The notes: generated from the letters alone by a model not told the origin. A stretch of DNA of 44,444 nucleotides from Pseudomonadota bacterium (GCA_023433775.1 JAEYTY010000150.1:1-44444), one strand, 5' to 3'; positions 15,550 through 23,751 are shown, counted from the first letter of the stretch. Numbers and translations are program-made.

Positions 15550-17886
15550 CTAGTTCTTGTCCGCCGTCGCCTTGGGCTTTTTCGGCTTGGGCAGCGACTT
15601 CGGCTTGGCTGGACGCGGCGGCACAGCCACCAGTTCGAGCTTGGCTTCCGCCCCTTCGCCCACCACGGCGACGGTCACATTGCCGCCATTGACCAGTTCG
15701 CCGAACAGCACCTGGTCGGCCAGCGGCTTCTTGATGTGCTCCTGAATGACCCGGCCCAGCGGGCGGGCACCCATGCGCTCGTCATAGCCCCGCTCGGCCA
15801 GCCAGTCGGCGGCTTCGGGCAGCAGGTTGATGGTCACGCCACGTTCGGCCAACTGGCCTTCGAGCTGCAGCACGAACTTCTCGACCACGCGACGCACCAC
15901 TTCGCACGGCAGCGGAGCAAAAGAGATGATCGCGTCGAGACGGTTGCGGAATTCGGGGGTGAACAGGCGGTTGATCGCCTCTTCGTCGTCCCCGGCCTCG
16001 CGCTTGCGGCCGAACCCGATGGGAGCCTTCGAAAGCTCCATGGCGCCCACATTGGACGTCATGATCAGGATGACATTGCGGAAATCCACCGACTTGCCGT
16101 TGTGGTCAGTAAGCTTGCCGTGGTCCATCACCTGCAACAGGATGTTGTAGAGGTCCGGATGCGCCTTCTCGATTTCGTCGAGCAGCACCACGCAATGCGG
16201 ATGCTGATCGACGCCATCGGTCAGCAGGCCGCCCTGGTCGAACCCGACATAGCCCGGAGGCGCGCCAATCAGCCGGCTGACTGTATGGCGCTCCATATAT
16301 TCGGACATGTCGAAGCGCAGCAGCTCCACGCCGAGCGTATCGGCGAGTTGCTTGGCAACCTCGGTCTTGCCCACACCGGTCGGGCCGGTAAAGAGATAAG
16401 AGCCGATCGGCTTTTCCGGCTCGCGTAGGCCGGCACGGGCCAGCTTGATGGCCGATGACAGCGCTGTGATGGCCGCATCCTGGCCAAACACCACGGATTT
16501 CAGGCTGCGCTCCAGCCCACTCAGCAATTCGGCATCGGATTTGCTGACCGACTTGGGCGGAATACGCGCAATGGTGGCAATGGTGGCTTCGATGTCCTCG
16601 ACATCGATCACCTTCTTGCGCTTGTCCTCGGTCAGCAGCATCTGGCTGGCGCCGGTTTCGTCGATGACGTCGATCGCCTTGTCGGGCAGCTTGCGGTCAT
16701 TGATGTAGCGCGCGCTCAGTTCGACAGCGGCCTTGAGGGCGTCGTCGGTATATTTGATCTTGTGGAAGTCCTCGAAATAGGGACGAAGACCCTTCACGAT
16801 CTCGATGGCGTCGGGAACGGACGGTTCGTTGACGTCGATCTTCTGGAAGCGACGGACAAGCGCCCGGTCCTTTTCGAAGAACTGGCGATATTCCTTATAG
16901 GTGGTCGAGCCGATGCAGCGGATCGCCCCCGAAGCCAGAGCGGGCTTCAGCAGGTTCGATGCATCGAGCGCGCCGCCGGAGGTCGCGCCGGCGCCGATCA
17001 TGGTGTGGATTTCGTCGATGAACAGCACAGCATTGGGCTGCTTTTCGAGTTCCTTCATCACCGATTTGAGGCGCTCTTCGAAATCACCGCGATAGCGGGT
17101 GCCGGCCAGCAGCGCACCGATATCGAGTGCGTAGATGATGGCTTCCTTGAGCACTTCGGGCACATCGCCTTCGATGATCCGGCGGGCCAGACCCTCGGCA
17201 ATCGCCGTCTTGCCCACGCCGGCATCTCCGACATAGATCGGGTTGTTCTTGCTGCGGCGGCACAGCACCTGAATGGTGCGGCGCAGTTCGGCATCACGAC
17301 CGATCAGCGGGTCGATCTTGCCGGCCTTGGCCTTCTCATTGAGATTGACGCAGAAATCAGCCAGGGCCGAGCTCTTCTTGCCGTCGCCACCTTCAGCAGA
17401 GGCTTCGCCATCCTCGGTGCCGCGCACCTTGCGCTCTTCCGCCGGGCCCGACTTGGTGATGCCGTGAGAGATGAAATTGACCGCGTCCAGCCGGCTCATG
17501 TCTTGCTGTTCAAGGAAGAAGGCTGCGTGGCTTTCGCGCTCGGCAAAGATGGCGACGAGCACATTGGCGCCGGTCACTTCCTCGCGGCCTGAGGACTGAA
17601 CATGGATGACTGCGCGCTGAATGACGCGCTGGAACGCCGCCGTCGGGCGCGCATCCTGCCCGCCGGGGACGATCAGGCTGTCCAGTTCCTCATTGATGAA
17701 ATCTTCAAGATCGCTCTTGAGTGCCTCGATCTCCACGTCGCAACCGGTCAGCACCGCGATGGTTTCGCGGTCATCCGTCAGGGCGAGCAGGAGATGTTCG
17801 AGCGTAGCGAACTCATGATTGCGCTCGCGCGCCAGGTTCATCGCCTGATGCAGAGCCTTTTCAAGTCCGCGAGAGAATGAGGGCAT
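15550..17886 (-). CDS. clpA: ATP-dependent Clp protease ATP-binding subunit ClpA
   Basis: 778 residues. ClpA is the AAA+ unfoldase that feeds substrates, including N-degron proteins handed over by ClpS, into ClpP. Order: Clp N-domain double repeat (1-145), AAA-1 with Walker A GDAGVGKT near 220 and Walker B VLFIDEIH, AAA-2 with Walker A GPTGVGKT near 500 and VVLLDEIEKAHPD, and an IGFG loop near 624 that docks to ClpP. The absence of the long coiled-coil middle domain separates it from ClpB/ClpC. The C-terminal tail is Pro/Lys-rich. It begins 9 bp after clpS. Confidence 0.97.
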   Translation of the reverse strand: MPSFSRGLEKALHQAMNLARERNHEFATLEHLLLALTDDRETIAVLTGCDVEIEALKSDLEDFINEELDSLIVPGGQDARPTAAFQRVIQRAVIHVQSSGREEVTGANVLVAIFAERESHAAFFLEQQDMSRLDAVNFISHGITKSGPAEERKVRGTEDGEASAEGGDGKKSSALADFCVNLNEKAKAGKIDPLIGRDAELRRTIQVLCRRSKNNPIYVGDAGVGKTAIAEGLARRIIEGDVPEVLKEAIIYALDIGALLAGTRYRGDFEERLKSVMKELEKQPNAVLFIDEIHTMIGAGATSGGALDASNLLKPALASGAIRCIGSTTYKEYRQFFEKDRALVRRFQKIDVNEPSVPDAIEIVKGLRPYFEDFHKIKYTDDALKAAVELSARYINDRKLPDKAIDVIDETGASQMLLTEDKRKKVIDVEDIEATIATIARIPPKSVSKSDAELLSGLERSLKSVVFGQDAAITALSSAIKLARAGLREPEKPIGSYLFTGPTGVGKTEVAKQLADTLGVELLRFDMSEYMERHTVSRLIGAPPGYVGFDQGGLLTDGVDQHPHCVVLLDEIEKAHPDLYNILLQVMDHGKLTDHNGKSVDFRNVILIMTSNVGAMELSKAPIGFGRKREAGDDEEAINRLFTPEFRNRLDAIISFAPLPCEVVRRVVEKFVLQLEGQLAERGVTINLLPEAADWLAERGYDERMGARPLGRVIQEHIKKPLADQVLFGELVNGGNVTVAVVGEGAEAKLELVAVPPRPAKPKSLPKPKKPKATADKN

Positions 17887-17895
17887 ATGATGTTC

Positions 17896-18318
17896 CTATT
17901 GCTTTTCCATCACGCATTGCAGCGGATGCTGGTTCTTGCGTGCCGTATCCATGACGCGGGTCACCTTGGTTTCAGCGACCTCGTAAGGATATACGCCGCA
18001 CTCACCCACCCCCTTTTGGTGAACGTGCAGCATGATGTGCATGGCCTCTTCACGCGATTTGTTGAAGACATCCTGCAACACCAGAACGACGAATTCCATC
18101 GGCGTGTAGTCGTCGTTGAGTAGGAGCACCCGATAAAGGCTCGGACGCTTGGTTTTGGGACGGGTCTTGGTGATCGTCCCGGTTTCGGTGCCGCCCTTGC
18201 CGTCCCCGTCGCCCTTGCCGGGATTGTCCTCTTTCGGCCCCGCAAAAGCAGGCACAGGCGCCAGACGCAGGGCGGCTGGGGCCCCATCGGTCAAAGCGAG
18301 GAGGTCAGTGATATTCAT
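17896..18318 (-). CDS. clpS: ClpA adaptor protein ClpS
   Basis: 140 residues from ATG 18318; an in-frame ATG 18366 would add 16 residues, and the better start is not certain. ClpS recognises N-end-rule residues and delivers the proteins to ClpA. The core domain (~60-140) has LLLNDDYTPMEFVV (the N-degron pocket), VFNKSREEAMHIMLHVHQKG and the C-terminal strand ETKVTRVMDTARKNQHPL. The N-terminal ~55 residues are a low-complexity Gly/Lys/Asp/Thr extension, longer than in E. coli ClpS but usual in Alphaproteobacteria. Confidence 0.95.
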   Translation of the reverse strand: MNITDLLALTDGAPAALRLAPVPAFAGPKEDNPGKGDGDGKGGTETGTITKTRPKTKRPSLYRVLLLNDDYTPMEFVVLVLQDVFNKSREEAMHIMLHVHQKGVGECGVYPYEVAETKVTRVMDTARKNQHPLQCVMEKQ

Positions 18319-18679
18319 GGCAAGACATCTGTCGTGAGGAAAACGAAGCAGCATGGTGAGGACCATTATGTAGGCAAAATCTGCGCCGTGTTAAGGGGCA
18401 TGGTGTCCCGAATTCGTGAGCGGTGTTTTCCGCCCCCTTGATGAACCCCGTTCGAGCCGGAATTCCCGCTGAAGACTGGCTGCATTCGCCGCGGCGTGCC
18501 CGCCCTGTGCCTTGTTTTCCGCACTGCCACAAAATTCTGTCGCATTTTACGGAATGGTAACGGCGCTGAACTAGTGTCGCGACAATGCGGAATAGCGGGC
18601 GATGGGGGCCACGCTGCTGTTCTGAAAGTTGAGTTGCGTACGGACGCCAAGGCGTCCGAGAGTAAAGTTGGAGTACCGG
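18319..18679. other. Divergent intergenic region clpS / D,D-carboxypeptidase
   Basis: About 360 bp without a gene, holding the divergent control regions of clpS and the carboxypeptidase gene. No clear -35/-10 pair stands out. A perfect hairpin CGGACGCC-AA-GGCGTCCG at 18641-18658 lies 21 bp before the GTG start at 18680, just upstream of the ribosome site GGAG. Confidence 0.6.
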
Positions 18680-20236
18680 GTGACTTTCCTGGCGAAGACC
18701 CCTTGGCGCGTAGCGCTTTGTCGTGCCGTTGCCACGATCCTGATTGTCCTGGCTGCCAGCCTTTCGGCCGCGGCGCCCACACAGGCCATCGAAAATCTCC
18801 GCAAATATGCGGGCATCGTCGTCGATGCCAAGTCGGGCAAGGTCCTTTACGAAGAGGCCGCCGACTCCAAGCGCTATCCGGCATCGGTGGCCAAGGTCAT
18901 GACACTCTATGTGCTCTTCCAGGAGCTGCAGGCGGGCAATCTCAGCCTTTCCACCAAGATGACCGTGTCCAAGCACGCCGCCGCTGCCGTGCCCACCAAG
19001 CTGGGCCTGCGTGCCGGGTCGACCATTTCGGTCGAGGATGCCATCAAGTCGCTGGTGACCCTCTCGGCCAATGACATGGCTCGCGTCATCGCCGAGCACA
19101 TTTCGGGCACTGAATCCAAATTCGCCGAGCGCATGACCAGCACTGCCCGTGCCATGGGTATGCGCAACACCACATATCGCAATGCTTCGGGCCTGCCCGA
19201 TGGCGGCCAGATCACCACGGTGCGCGACCAGGCCATCCTCGGCATTGCCGTCTATCAGCACTTTTCCAACTATTACGAATATTTCCAGACCACCGGCTTC
19301 CGCTATGGCGGCAAGACCTATGGCAACCACAATCGCGTCCTGGGCTATATGGGCGCCGTCGACGGCATCAAGACCGGCTATATCAATGCAGCCGGCTCCA
19401 ACCTGCTGACCGCCGCCCGCAAGGACAATCGCCACATCGTGGTTGTGGCCTTCGGGTTCAACTCCGCAGCCTCGCGCGACGAAAAGGTACGCCAGCTGGT
19501 CAGCACTTACCTGTCCAAGGGTCGCCGCGGCGACTATCTGCAGACCGCAATGGTGCCGGTGCCCGGCCGCCAGGGCAACACGCAGGTGGCGATTGCCCAG
19601 CCAAAGCGCCAGGCCTTTGCCATGCCAATGCCCCTGCCCGCCTTCCGCCTGGCCGAGATCGTCGCTGCCAACAATGCGCAGCCCCAGCCACAGCCGCATC
19701 TGGCTTCCGTGGCACCCATGCCCGCGCCGCTGCCCGCAGACGTTGCGCTGCAGCCCGCCGTGCAGGCCGCCAATATTCTGGCCGCCCCGACGCAGTCGCC
19801 GGCTCCGGCCTATCCAAGCCAAGACGTTATCGGCGCATGGCTCAGCGACACCTACAATCTCGGTGCGCCTCCGGCCGCCCTCGGCCAGACCGCGCCGTCG
19901 GCGCCCCTTCTGCCGCCCGGTGAGGTTGGTGAAAGCCAGCCGATTGATCTCATGACCAGCGGCTCGGTGGATACTGCGGCGGCTGCGCCGGCCGGTACGT
20001 GGCTCGTGCAGATCGGCGCCGGTCCGTCTGAAGACAGCGCCCGCGCCATGCTTTCCGAAGCAGCCGGCAAGGTCGGCACGCTGGGCGACTTCCGCTCCTT
20101 CGTCGAGCGGTTCGAAAAGAATGGTCAGGTTTTCTATCGCGCCCGCTTTGTTGGCTTTGGCAACAGGGATGACGCGACGGCCATGTGTAGCCGCCTGATG
20201 GCGGCCAATCTCGCCTGCCTTGCGATGCAAGGTTAG
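18680..20236 (+). CDS. Secreted D-alanyl-D-alanine carboxypeptidase with SPOR domain
   Basis: 518 residues from GTG 18680, which has GGAG 6-7 bp upstream and puts a clean signal peptide at the N-terminus (VALCRAVATILIVLAASLSAAAPTQA region). S11 (PBP5-type) enzymes trim the terminal D-Ala of peptidoglycan stems in the periplasm. The three active-site motifs are S69-x-x-K72 (ASVAK), S129-A-N131 and K231-T-G. A long Ala/Pro linker (~310-430) leads to a C-terminal SPOR domain (last ~80 residues, starting GTWLVQIG), which binds denuded glycan at the division site. Divergent from clpS, an arrangement common in Hyphomicrobiales. Confidence 0.94.
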   Translation: MTFLAKTPWRVALCRAVATILIVLAASLSAAAPTQAIENLRKYAGIVVDAKSGKVLYEEAADSKRYPASVAKVMTLYVLFQELQAGNLSLSTKMTVSKHAAAAVPTKLGLRAGSTISVEDAIKSLVTLSANDMARVIAEHISGTESKFAERMTSTARAMGMRNTTYRNASGLPDGGQITTVRDQAILGIAVYQHFSNYYEYFQTTGFRYGGKTYGNHNRVLGYMGAVDGIKTGYINAAGSNLLTAARKDNRHIVVVAFGFNSAASRDEKVRQLVSTYLSKGRRGDYLQTAMVPVPGRQGNTQVAIAQPKRQAFAMPMPLPAFRLAEIVAANNAQPQPQPHLASVAPMPAPLPADVALQPAVQAANILAAPTQSPAPAYPSQDVIGAWLSDTYNLGAPPAALGQTAPSAPLLPPGEVGESQPIDLMTSGSVDTAAAAPAGTWLVQIGAGPSEDSARAMLSEAAGKVGTLGDFRSFVERFEKNGQVFYRARFVGFGNRDDATAMCSRLMAANLACLAMQG

Positions 20237-20253
20237 GCAAACCGACTTCGGCA

Positions 20254-20270
20254 CGGTGGATCAACCACCG
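20254..20270 (+). terminator. Hairpin after the carboxypeptidase gene
   Basis: CGGTGG, loop ATCAA, CCACCG, starting 17 bp after the stop. No T-run follows, so it is only a possible terminator or mRNA 3'-end stabiliser. Confidence 0.35.
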
Positions 20271-20317
20271 GCCAGCTGACGGGGAAGCAGCTTGGTGCAT
20301 GTGTTTGGAGTAGCACT

Positions 20318-20587
20318 ATGAGCGAACGTAACGCGCTTATCGAACTGGCCGGCTTTATCGGCAAATCCCCTCTGGCTTCGCCAGACATGGCAGTGCGCAA
20401 TCGCGCCCTCAATGGGATTACCGAACGCATCCTGCCGCGCCAGCGGCGATCCGTCGGGGATCTTCTGGGCGTGGTCATGACCCTTTCGGCGCGCACGCGC
20501 CGGCTGGCGCAGGACCCGGTTCATGTCGAGCTGGATGTCTTCGCCCCCGGCGGACGCCGCGCCGTGCGGCTGTTGCTGGGCGACTAA
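20318..20587 (+). CDS. Small protein of unknown function
   Basis: 89 residues. I do not recognise the family. ATG 20318 has GGAG 8 bp upstream, and the frame uses GC-rich third positions like its neighbours. The protein is basic (ERILPRQRRS, SARTRRLAQ), with no membrane segment, no Cys and no signal peptide. The C-terminal half (VHVELDVFAPGGRRAVRLLLGD) looks like two beta strands around a turn. It lies alone between the carboxypeptidase gene and the convergent MATE gene, followed by a two-way terminator-like repeat. Confidence 0.6.
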   Translation: MSERNALIELAGFIGKSPLASPDMAVRNRALNGITERILPRQRRSVGDLLGVVMTLSARTRRLAQDPVHVELDVFAPGGRRAVRLLLGD

Positions 20588-20595
20588 GCCTATGC

Positions 20596-20629
20596 TGTCA
20601 CCCGATCCGCTCTCGCCGACCGGGTGACA
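20596..20629. terminator. Inverted repeat between convergent genes (possible two-way terminator)
   Basis: TGTCACCCG (20596-20604) and CGGGTGACA (20621-20629) are perfect 9-bp inverted arms around a 16-nt centre, in the 53 bp between the small gene and the end of the MATE gene. T-runs are weak on both sides. Confidence 0.5.
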
Positions 20630-20640
20630 TAATCTTCGGC

Positions 20641-22002
20641 CTAAATCAGCGCCTCGATCTTCTTTCGTTTCCAGACGAACTGATACCAGGCGGCCTGCAG
20701 CACCAGCATCATGGTGAAGCTGGCCGCATAGGCGATCCATATGCCCGTGAGGCCCAGCGAGGTCTGGCTGAGCCAGATCGCGCCGGGCAGTTCGATGAGA
20801 AGAATACAGGCCAGCGACAGCAGCATCGGCGCATAGACCGTGCCGCTGGCGCGCATGACGCCCGAAAACACCACGCTCCACCCAAACAGCAATATGCTCC
20901 ACAGCACGACATGGAGCAGCGTTTCCGTCAGCTCGATCACGGACGGATCGGTGATGAACAGCGCAACCAGATGCTGGCTGAAGAGATAGGCGAGCACGAT
21001 CAGCCCGCCCGTGATGATCAGGTTGAGCACCAGCGCAGTGCGCGTGATGATGCCAAGCTGATCGATTTGCCGCGCACCAATGGCTTGAGCGGCAAAGATC
21101 GAGGCCGCGATGCCGATCGACATGGCTGGAAACTGCACGTAGCTCATCACCTGCCCCAGCGCGCCATAGGCCGCCGTGGCGTCGGAGCCAAAGCGGTTGA
21201 CGAGCCCGACCACGACGATGCCGGCAATGGATGAAATGACCATTTGCAGGCCCGCCGGCACGCCCAGCTTCAGGATCAGCCCGAGCAGTTTCACATCGGG
21301 CCGCAGGACGGCTGCCAGCAGCACGCCATCGGGCGCCAGCGGCATTTTCCGCGCGCGCATATAGACGAAGAGGAAAATCAGCACCGTCATGAAGCCGGCG
21401 ATCATCGCCCATGCCGCCGCGTTAACGCCCAGCTGCGGCAGGCCGAACCAGCCCTGGATCAAGGCAGGGGTCACCAGCAGGCTCACCACCAGTGACATGA
21501 TCAGCGAGAATAGCGGGGTGATGGTGTCACCCACGCCGCGCAGCACCGACGTCACAACCAGAAACAGGAAAAAGCCCGGCATCCCGATCAGCACGATGCG
21601 CGCATAGCCCACGGCAAGATCGCGGATGTTTTCAGGCGCACCGAGCACGGCGAGGATCTGTTCGGTCCATATGCCGCCGACAAGCGCGACCAGCAGCCCG
21701 AGGGCAATGGTGGCAGCCAGCGTGGTTCCGGCGACCTCTTTGACCTTGTCGACGTTCCGCGCGCCCCAAGCCTGGCCAATCAGAATGGTGGAGCCGGCAG
21801 AGAGCCCGATGATGAAACTCATCAGGAAGAACATGATCGGGAAAAAGGTGGCGATGGCCGCCAGCGCTTCCACGCCGATCAGCTGACCGACATAGATCGA
21901 ATTGATCGTGCCCGACAGGGCTTGCAAAATATTGGCCGCCATAAGCGGCACGAGAAAGAGACTGAACCGCTGCCAAAGCGGCCTTGTAGATACGGGGTTC
22001 AT
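20641..22002 (-). CDS. MATE family multidrug/metabolite exporter
   Basis: 453 residues with about 12 hydrophobic helices in two related halves. MATE proteins export cationic drugs or metabolites in exchange for Na+ or H+. Typical sequences are the N-terminal LVPLMAANILQALSGTINSIYVGQLIG, GSTILIGQAWGARN in the first half and AAQAIGARQ in the second. The substrate cannot be told. It ends in a Lys/Arg-rich tail (WKRKKIEALI). Its 282-bp upstream region is shared with divergent azlC. Confidence 0.93.
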   Translation of the reverse strand: MNPVSTRPLWQRFSLFLVPLMAANILQALSGTINSIYVGQLIGVEALAAIATFFPIMFFLMSFIIGLSAGSTILIGQAWGARNVDKVKEVAGTTLAATIALGLLVALVGGIWTEQILAVLGAPENIRDLAVGYARIVLIGMPGFFLFLVVTSVLRGVGDTITPLFSLIMSLVVSLLVTPALIQGWFGLPQLGVNAAAWAMIAGFMTVLIFLFVYMRARKMPLAPDGVLLAAVLRPDVKLLGLILKLGVPAGLQMVISSIAGIVVVGLVNRFGSDATAAYGALGQVMSYVQFPAMSIGIAASIFAAQAIGARQIDQLGIITRTALVLNLIITGGLIVLAYLFSQHLVALFITDPSVIELTETLLHVVLWSILLFGWSVVFSGVMRASGTVYAPMLLSLACILLIELPGAIWLSQTSLGLTGIWIAYAASFTMMLVLQAAWYQFVWKRKKIEALI

Positions 22003-22284
22003 GAAAATGCTCCAGGAAAAACGGTCAACGCGTCACGGCGCGAGGCCCCGAATCCGGCATTGCTGAAAAGATCAGCCCGCCGGTGGGACCAATTCACACC
22101 CCGAAAATGAGGTGCCGGCTGGACGGGCGCTGGAGGCTTGGCGATGACACGGCGGACTCTCTACGCCTGCCCCGCAGACGCGTCAATCCGGCAGTTCCTG
22201 CGTTTTTGCATCACATCCTGCGATGACCTTGATCACCACTTGTCATCGCCACTGCCCACTGGGCCCGTGCTAGAAGTGCCCTCC
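22003..22284. other. Divergent control region MATE / azlC
   Basis: 282 bp without a gene. Near azlC there is an inverted repeat CGATGAC (22221-22227) / GTCATCG (22242-22248) with a 14-bp centre, a possible operator about 40 bp before the azlC start. On the reverse strand, about 70-100 bp before the MATE start, the text CCCACCGGCGG next to GGGGTG resembles one part of an FMN riboswitch, but the other conserved parts are missing. A small GCTGA/TCAGC hairpin follows it. Confidence 0.45.
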
Positions 22285-23013
22285 ATGTCCGAGATTTTGT
22301 CCCGCTCCGATTCTCTATCTGACCAGTTTTTCGCTGGCTCCCGCGCCTGCGTTCCGGTCGCTATTTCCGTTGCCGCCTATGGACTGGTCTGGGGTGTTTT
22401 GGCGCGCGGTGCAGGCCTCAGCATCCTCGAAGTCATCCTGATGAGCGGGCTGGTCTTTGCCGGCGCCGCGCAATTTGTGGCGCTCGACCTGTGGACCGCG
22501 ACACCGGCCAGCCTGCCCATCGGCGCGCTGGTGCTGGCGGCCTTCATCGTCAATCTGCGCTACCTGCTGCTGACCGCCACCCTGCGCCCGCTTTACCCCG
22601 AGGGCCGGCTTGGGCGCGGGGCGCTCAGCATGTTTCTGGTCACCGATGAAAACTGGGCCATGACCGTTGCCGCTATGGCGCGCGGCCAGGCCAGTGTCGC
22701 CTTCCTGATGGGTGGCGGCGTTCTCGCCTACATTTCCTGGATGAGCACCAATATCACCGGCTATCTGCTTGGCTCGGCCATTGACGATCCGGCCCGCTGG
22801 GGGCTCGACTTTGCCTTCACGGCCACCTTTCTCGCGCTGCTTCTGGGCATGTGGAAGGGACGCGACGACCTGCTGCCCTGGCTGGTCGCGGCGCTGGCCG
22901 CCATCCTCACCGCGCAATGGATCGAGGGAAGCTGGCATATCCTCGTCGGCGGGATTATCGGCAGCCTTGCCGGTGCCGTGATGGACTGGAGAAAAAATGC
23001 TGACCAGTCCTGA
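22285..23013 (+). CDS. azlC: AzlC family branched-chain amino acid exporter, large subunit
   Basis: 242 residues from ATG 22285 (MSEILSRSDS). AzlC with AzlD exports branched-chain amino acids or analogues. The family patterns are PVAISVAAYGLVWGVLARGAGLS, MSGLVFAGAAQFVAL, NLRYLLLTATLRP and FLVTDENWA. About seven membrane helices. An upstream in-frame start at 22138 is unlikely, because the extra 49 residues read like non-coding sequence. It overlaps azlD by 17 bp. Confidence 0.92.
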   Translation: MSEILSRSDSLSDQFFAGSRACVPVAISVAAYGLVWGVLARGAGLSILEVILMSGLVFAGAAQFVALDLWTATPASLPIGALVLAAFIVNLRYLLLTATLRPLYPEGRLGRGALSMFLVTDENWAMTVAAMARGQASVAFLMGGGVLAYISWMSTNITGYLLGSAIDDPARWGLDFAFTATFLALLLGMWKGRDDLLPWLVAALAAILTAQWIEGSWHILVGGIIGSLAGAVMDWRKNADQS

Positions 23014-23305
23014 AGCTCTCCTCGCCATTGCCGGCATGGCGCTGGCGACGCTGGTCATCAAGGCCGGTGGCCTGCTGCTGGCCGATCGCCTGCCCCGCAC
23101 TGGCTTTGCCGCCGCCTGGCTGCGCCATATTCCCGGCGCCGTTCTGGCCGCGCTGGTGGCGCCAGCTCTGGTCACCGGGAGCCTTGCGGAGATCATCGCT
23201 GCCGCCGCGACAACAATTGTCTTTCTCGTCTCGCGCAACCTCTTCGCCGCCATGGCCTCCGGCGTGCTCGCCGTCTATTTAATGCGCATGGTTCTTGCCG
23301 GATAA
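22997..23305 (+). CDS. azlD: AzlD family branched-chain amino acid exporter, small subunit
   Basis: 102 residues with four hydrophobic helices and the AzlD-type segments LVIKAGGLLLADRLPRTG and RHIPGAVLAALVAPAL. The start lies inside the end of azlC, in another frame, so translation is probably coupled. It is the membrane partner of AzlC. The tRNA-Leu gene begins 43 bp downstream. Confidence 0.92.
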   Translation: MLTSPEALLAIAGMALATLVIKAGGLLLADRLPRTGFAAAWLRHIPGAVLAALVAPALVTGSLAEIIAAAATTIVFLVSRNLFAAMASGVLAVYLMRMVLAG

Positions 23306-23348
23306 TCAGTTGCGCGAAGCACAGGGCTGGGCTAGGAACCGTGCCCGT

Positions 23349-23432
23349 GCCCCTCTGGCGGAATGGTAGACGCAGAGGACTCAAAATCCTCCGCTGCGAG
23401 GCGTGCCGGTTCGAGTCCGGCGGGGGGCACCA
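23349..23432 (+). tRNA. tRNA-Leu, anticodon CAA
   Basis: 84 nt including an encoded CCA. Acceptor stem GCCCCTC (23349-23355) pairs with GGGGGGC (23422-23428), with one T-G pair, then discriminator A and CCA. Anticodon stem GAGGA/TCCTC closes the loop CTCAAAA, giving anticodon CAA, which reads UUG. The long variable arm (CGC...GCG) is typical of class II tRNA. The T-arm is GCCGG-TTCGAGT-CCGGC. The D-arm has TGGCGGAATGGTAGACGCA as in bacterial tRNA-Leu. Confidence 0.97.
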
Positions 23433-23485
23433 TTTTCACTCACATATGTGAATTTCCGCGGCCATAATCCGGCGGATGCCTTGCT

Positions 23486-23523
23486 ATTGCAAGATAACCA
23501 AGGCGCAACGCCTTGTATGCAAT
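23486..23523. promoter_or_regulatory. Nested palindrome, possible activator-binding site
   Basis: Inner arms CAAGGCG (23499-23505) and CGCCTTG (23509-23515) surround CAA. Outer arms ATTGCA (23486-23491) and TGCAAT (23518-23523) share the same centre. The centre lies about 180 bp upstream of the sigma-54 promoter, the usual distance for an enhancer-binding protein site. Its match to known NtrC sites is not good, so the protein is unknown. Confidence 0.45.
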
Positions 23524-23535
23524 TCGCGTTTTTCT

Positions 23536-23573
23536 GCCTATTTTTAAGACAATGCGTAATTTCTAGCCTATTT
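23536..23573. repeat. Direct repeats GCCTATTT in the operon control region
   Basis: GCCTATTT occurs at 23536-23543 and at 23566-23573, each preceded by TTTCT (the second copy has one extra A). The start-to-start distance is 30 bp, close to three helix turns, so two protein molecules could bind the same face of the DNA. Confidence 0.4.
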
Positions 23574-23678
23574 ATTATTCACATTGGTTCTCGTTGTATA
23601 CACGCTGTTTGAGCGCGAAATTCCGTCAAGCTCCTGCAAAACCTGACGCTTTGTATCCTGACCCTTCGTTTTAGGGTT

Positions 23679-23694
23679 TGGCACAGCCATTGCA
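23679..23694 (+). promoter_or_regulatory. Sigma-54 (RpoN) promoter
   Basis: TGGCACAGCCATTGCA: the -24 GG and -12 GC are exactly 10 bp apart and both flanks (TGGCAC, TTGCA) fit the RpoN consensus at nearly every position. Transcription should start near 23706, about 45 bp before the binding-protein gene. RpoN control fits a nitrogen-scavenging operon. Confidence 0.85.
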
Positions 23695-23751
23695 TTTAGC
23701 TCCCTGGCTGCGCTGTGCAGGCGCGCCTGTTGATGCAGGAGCTTTCAGACC

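Larger units (their letters stand above)
23433..23751 (+). other. Control region of the BMP/amide operon
   Basis: 319 bp between the tRNA and the binding-protein gene, clearly richer in A+T than its surroundings, with no gene. It contains a perfect 12-bp palindrome TCACATATGTGA (23440-23451) just after the tRNA, a nested palindrome (23486-23523), paired direct repeats (23536-23573), and a sigma-54 promoter (23679-23694). AGGAG lies before ATG 23752. Confidence 0.75.

Noticed and set aside
22060..22110. FMN-riboswitch-like text on the reverse strand before the MATE gene (GGGGTG...CCCACCGGCGG)
   Set aside because: Only one of the conserved blocks is present. The expected CCCGCGAGCG and TTAAAGTCCGGATG blocks and the closing stem are missing, and MATE is not a riboflavin gene.
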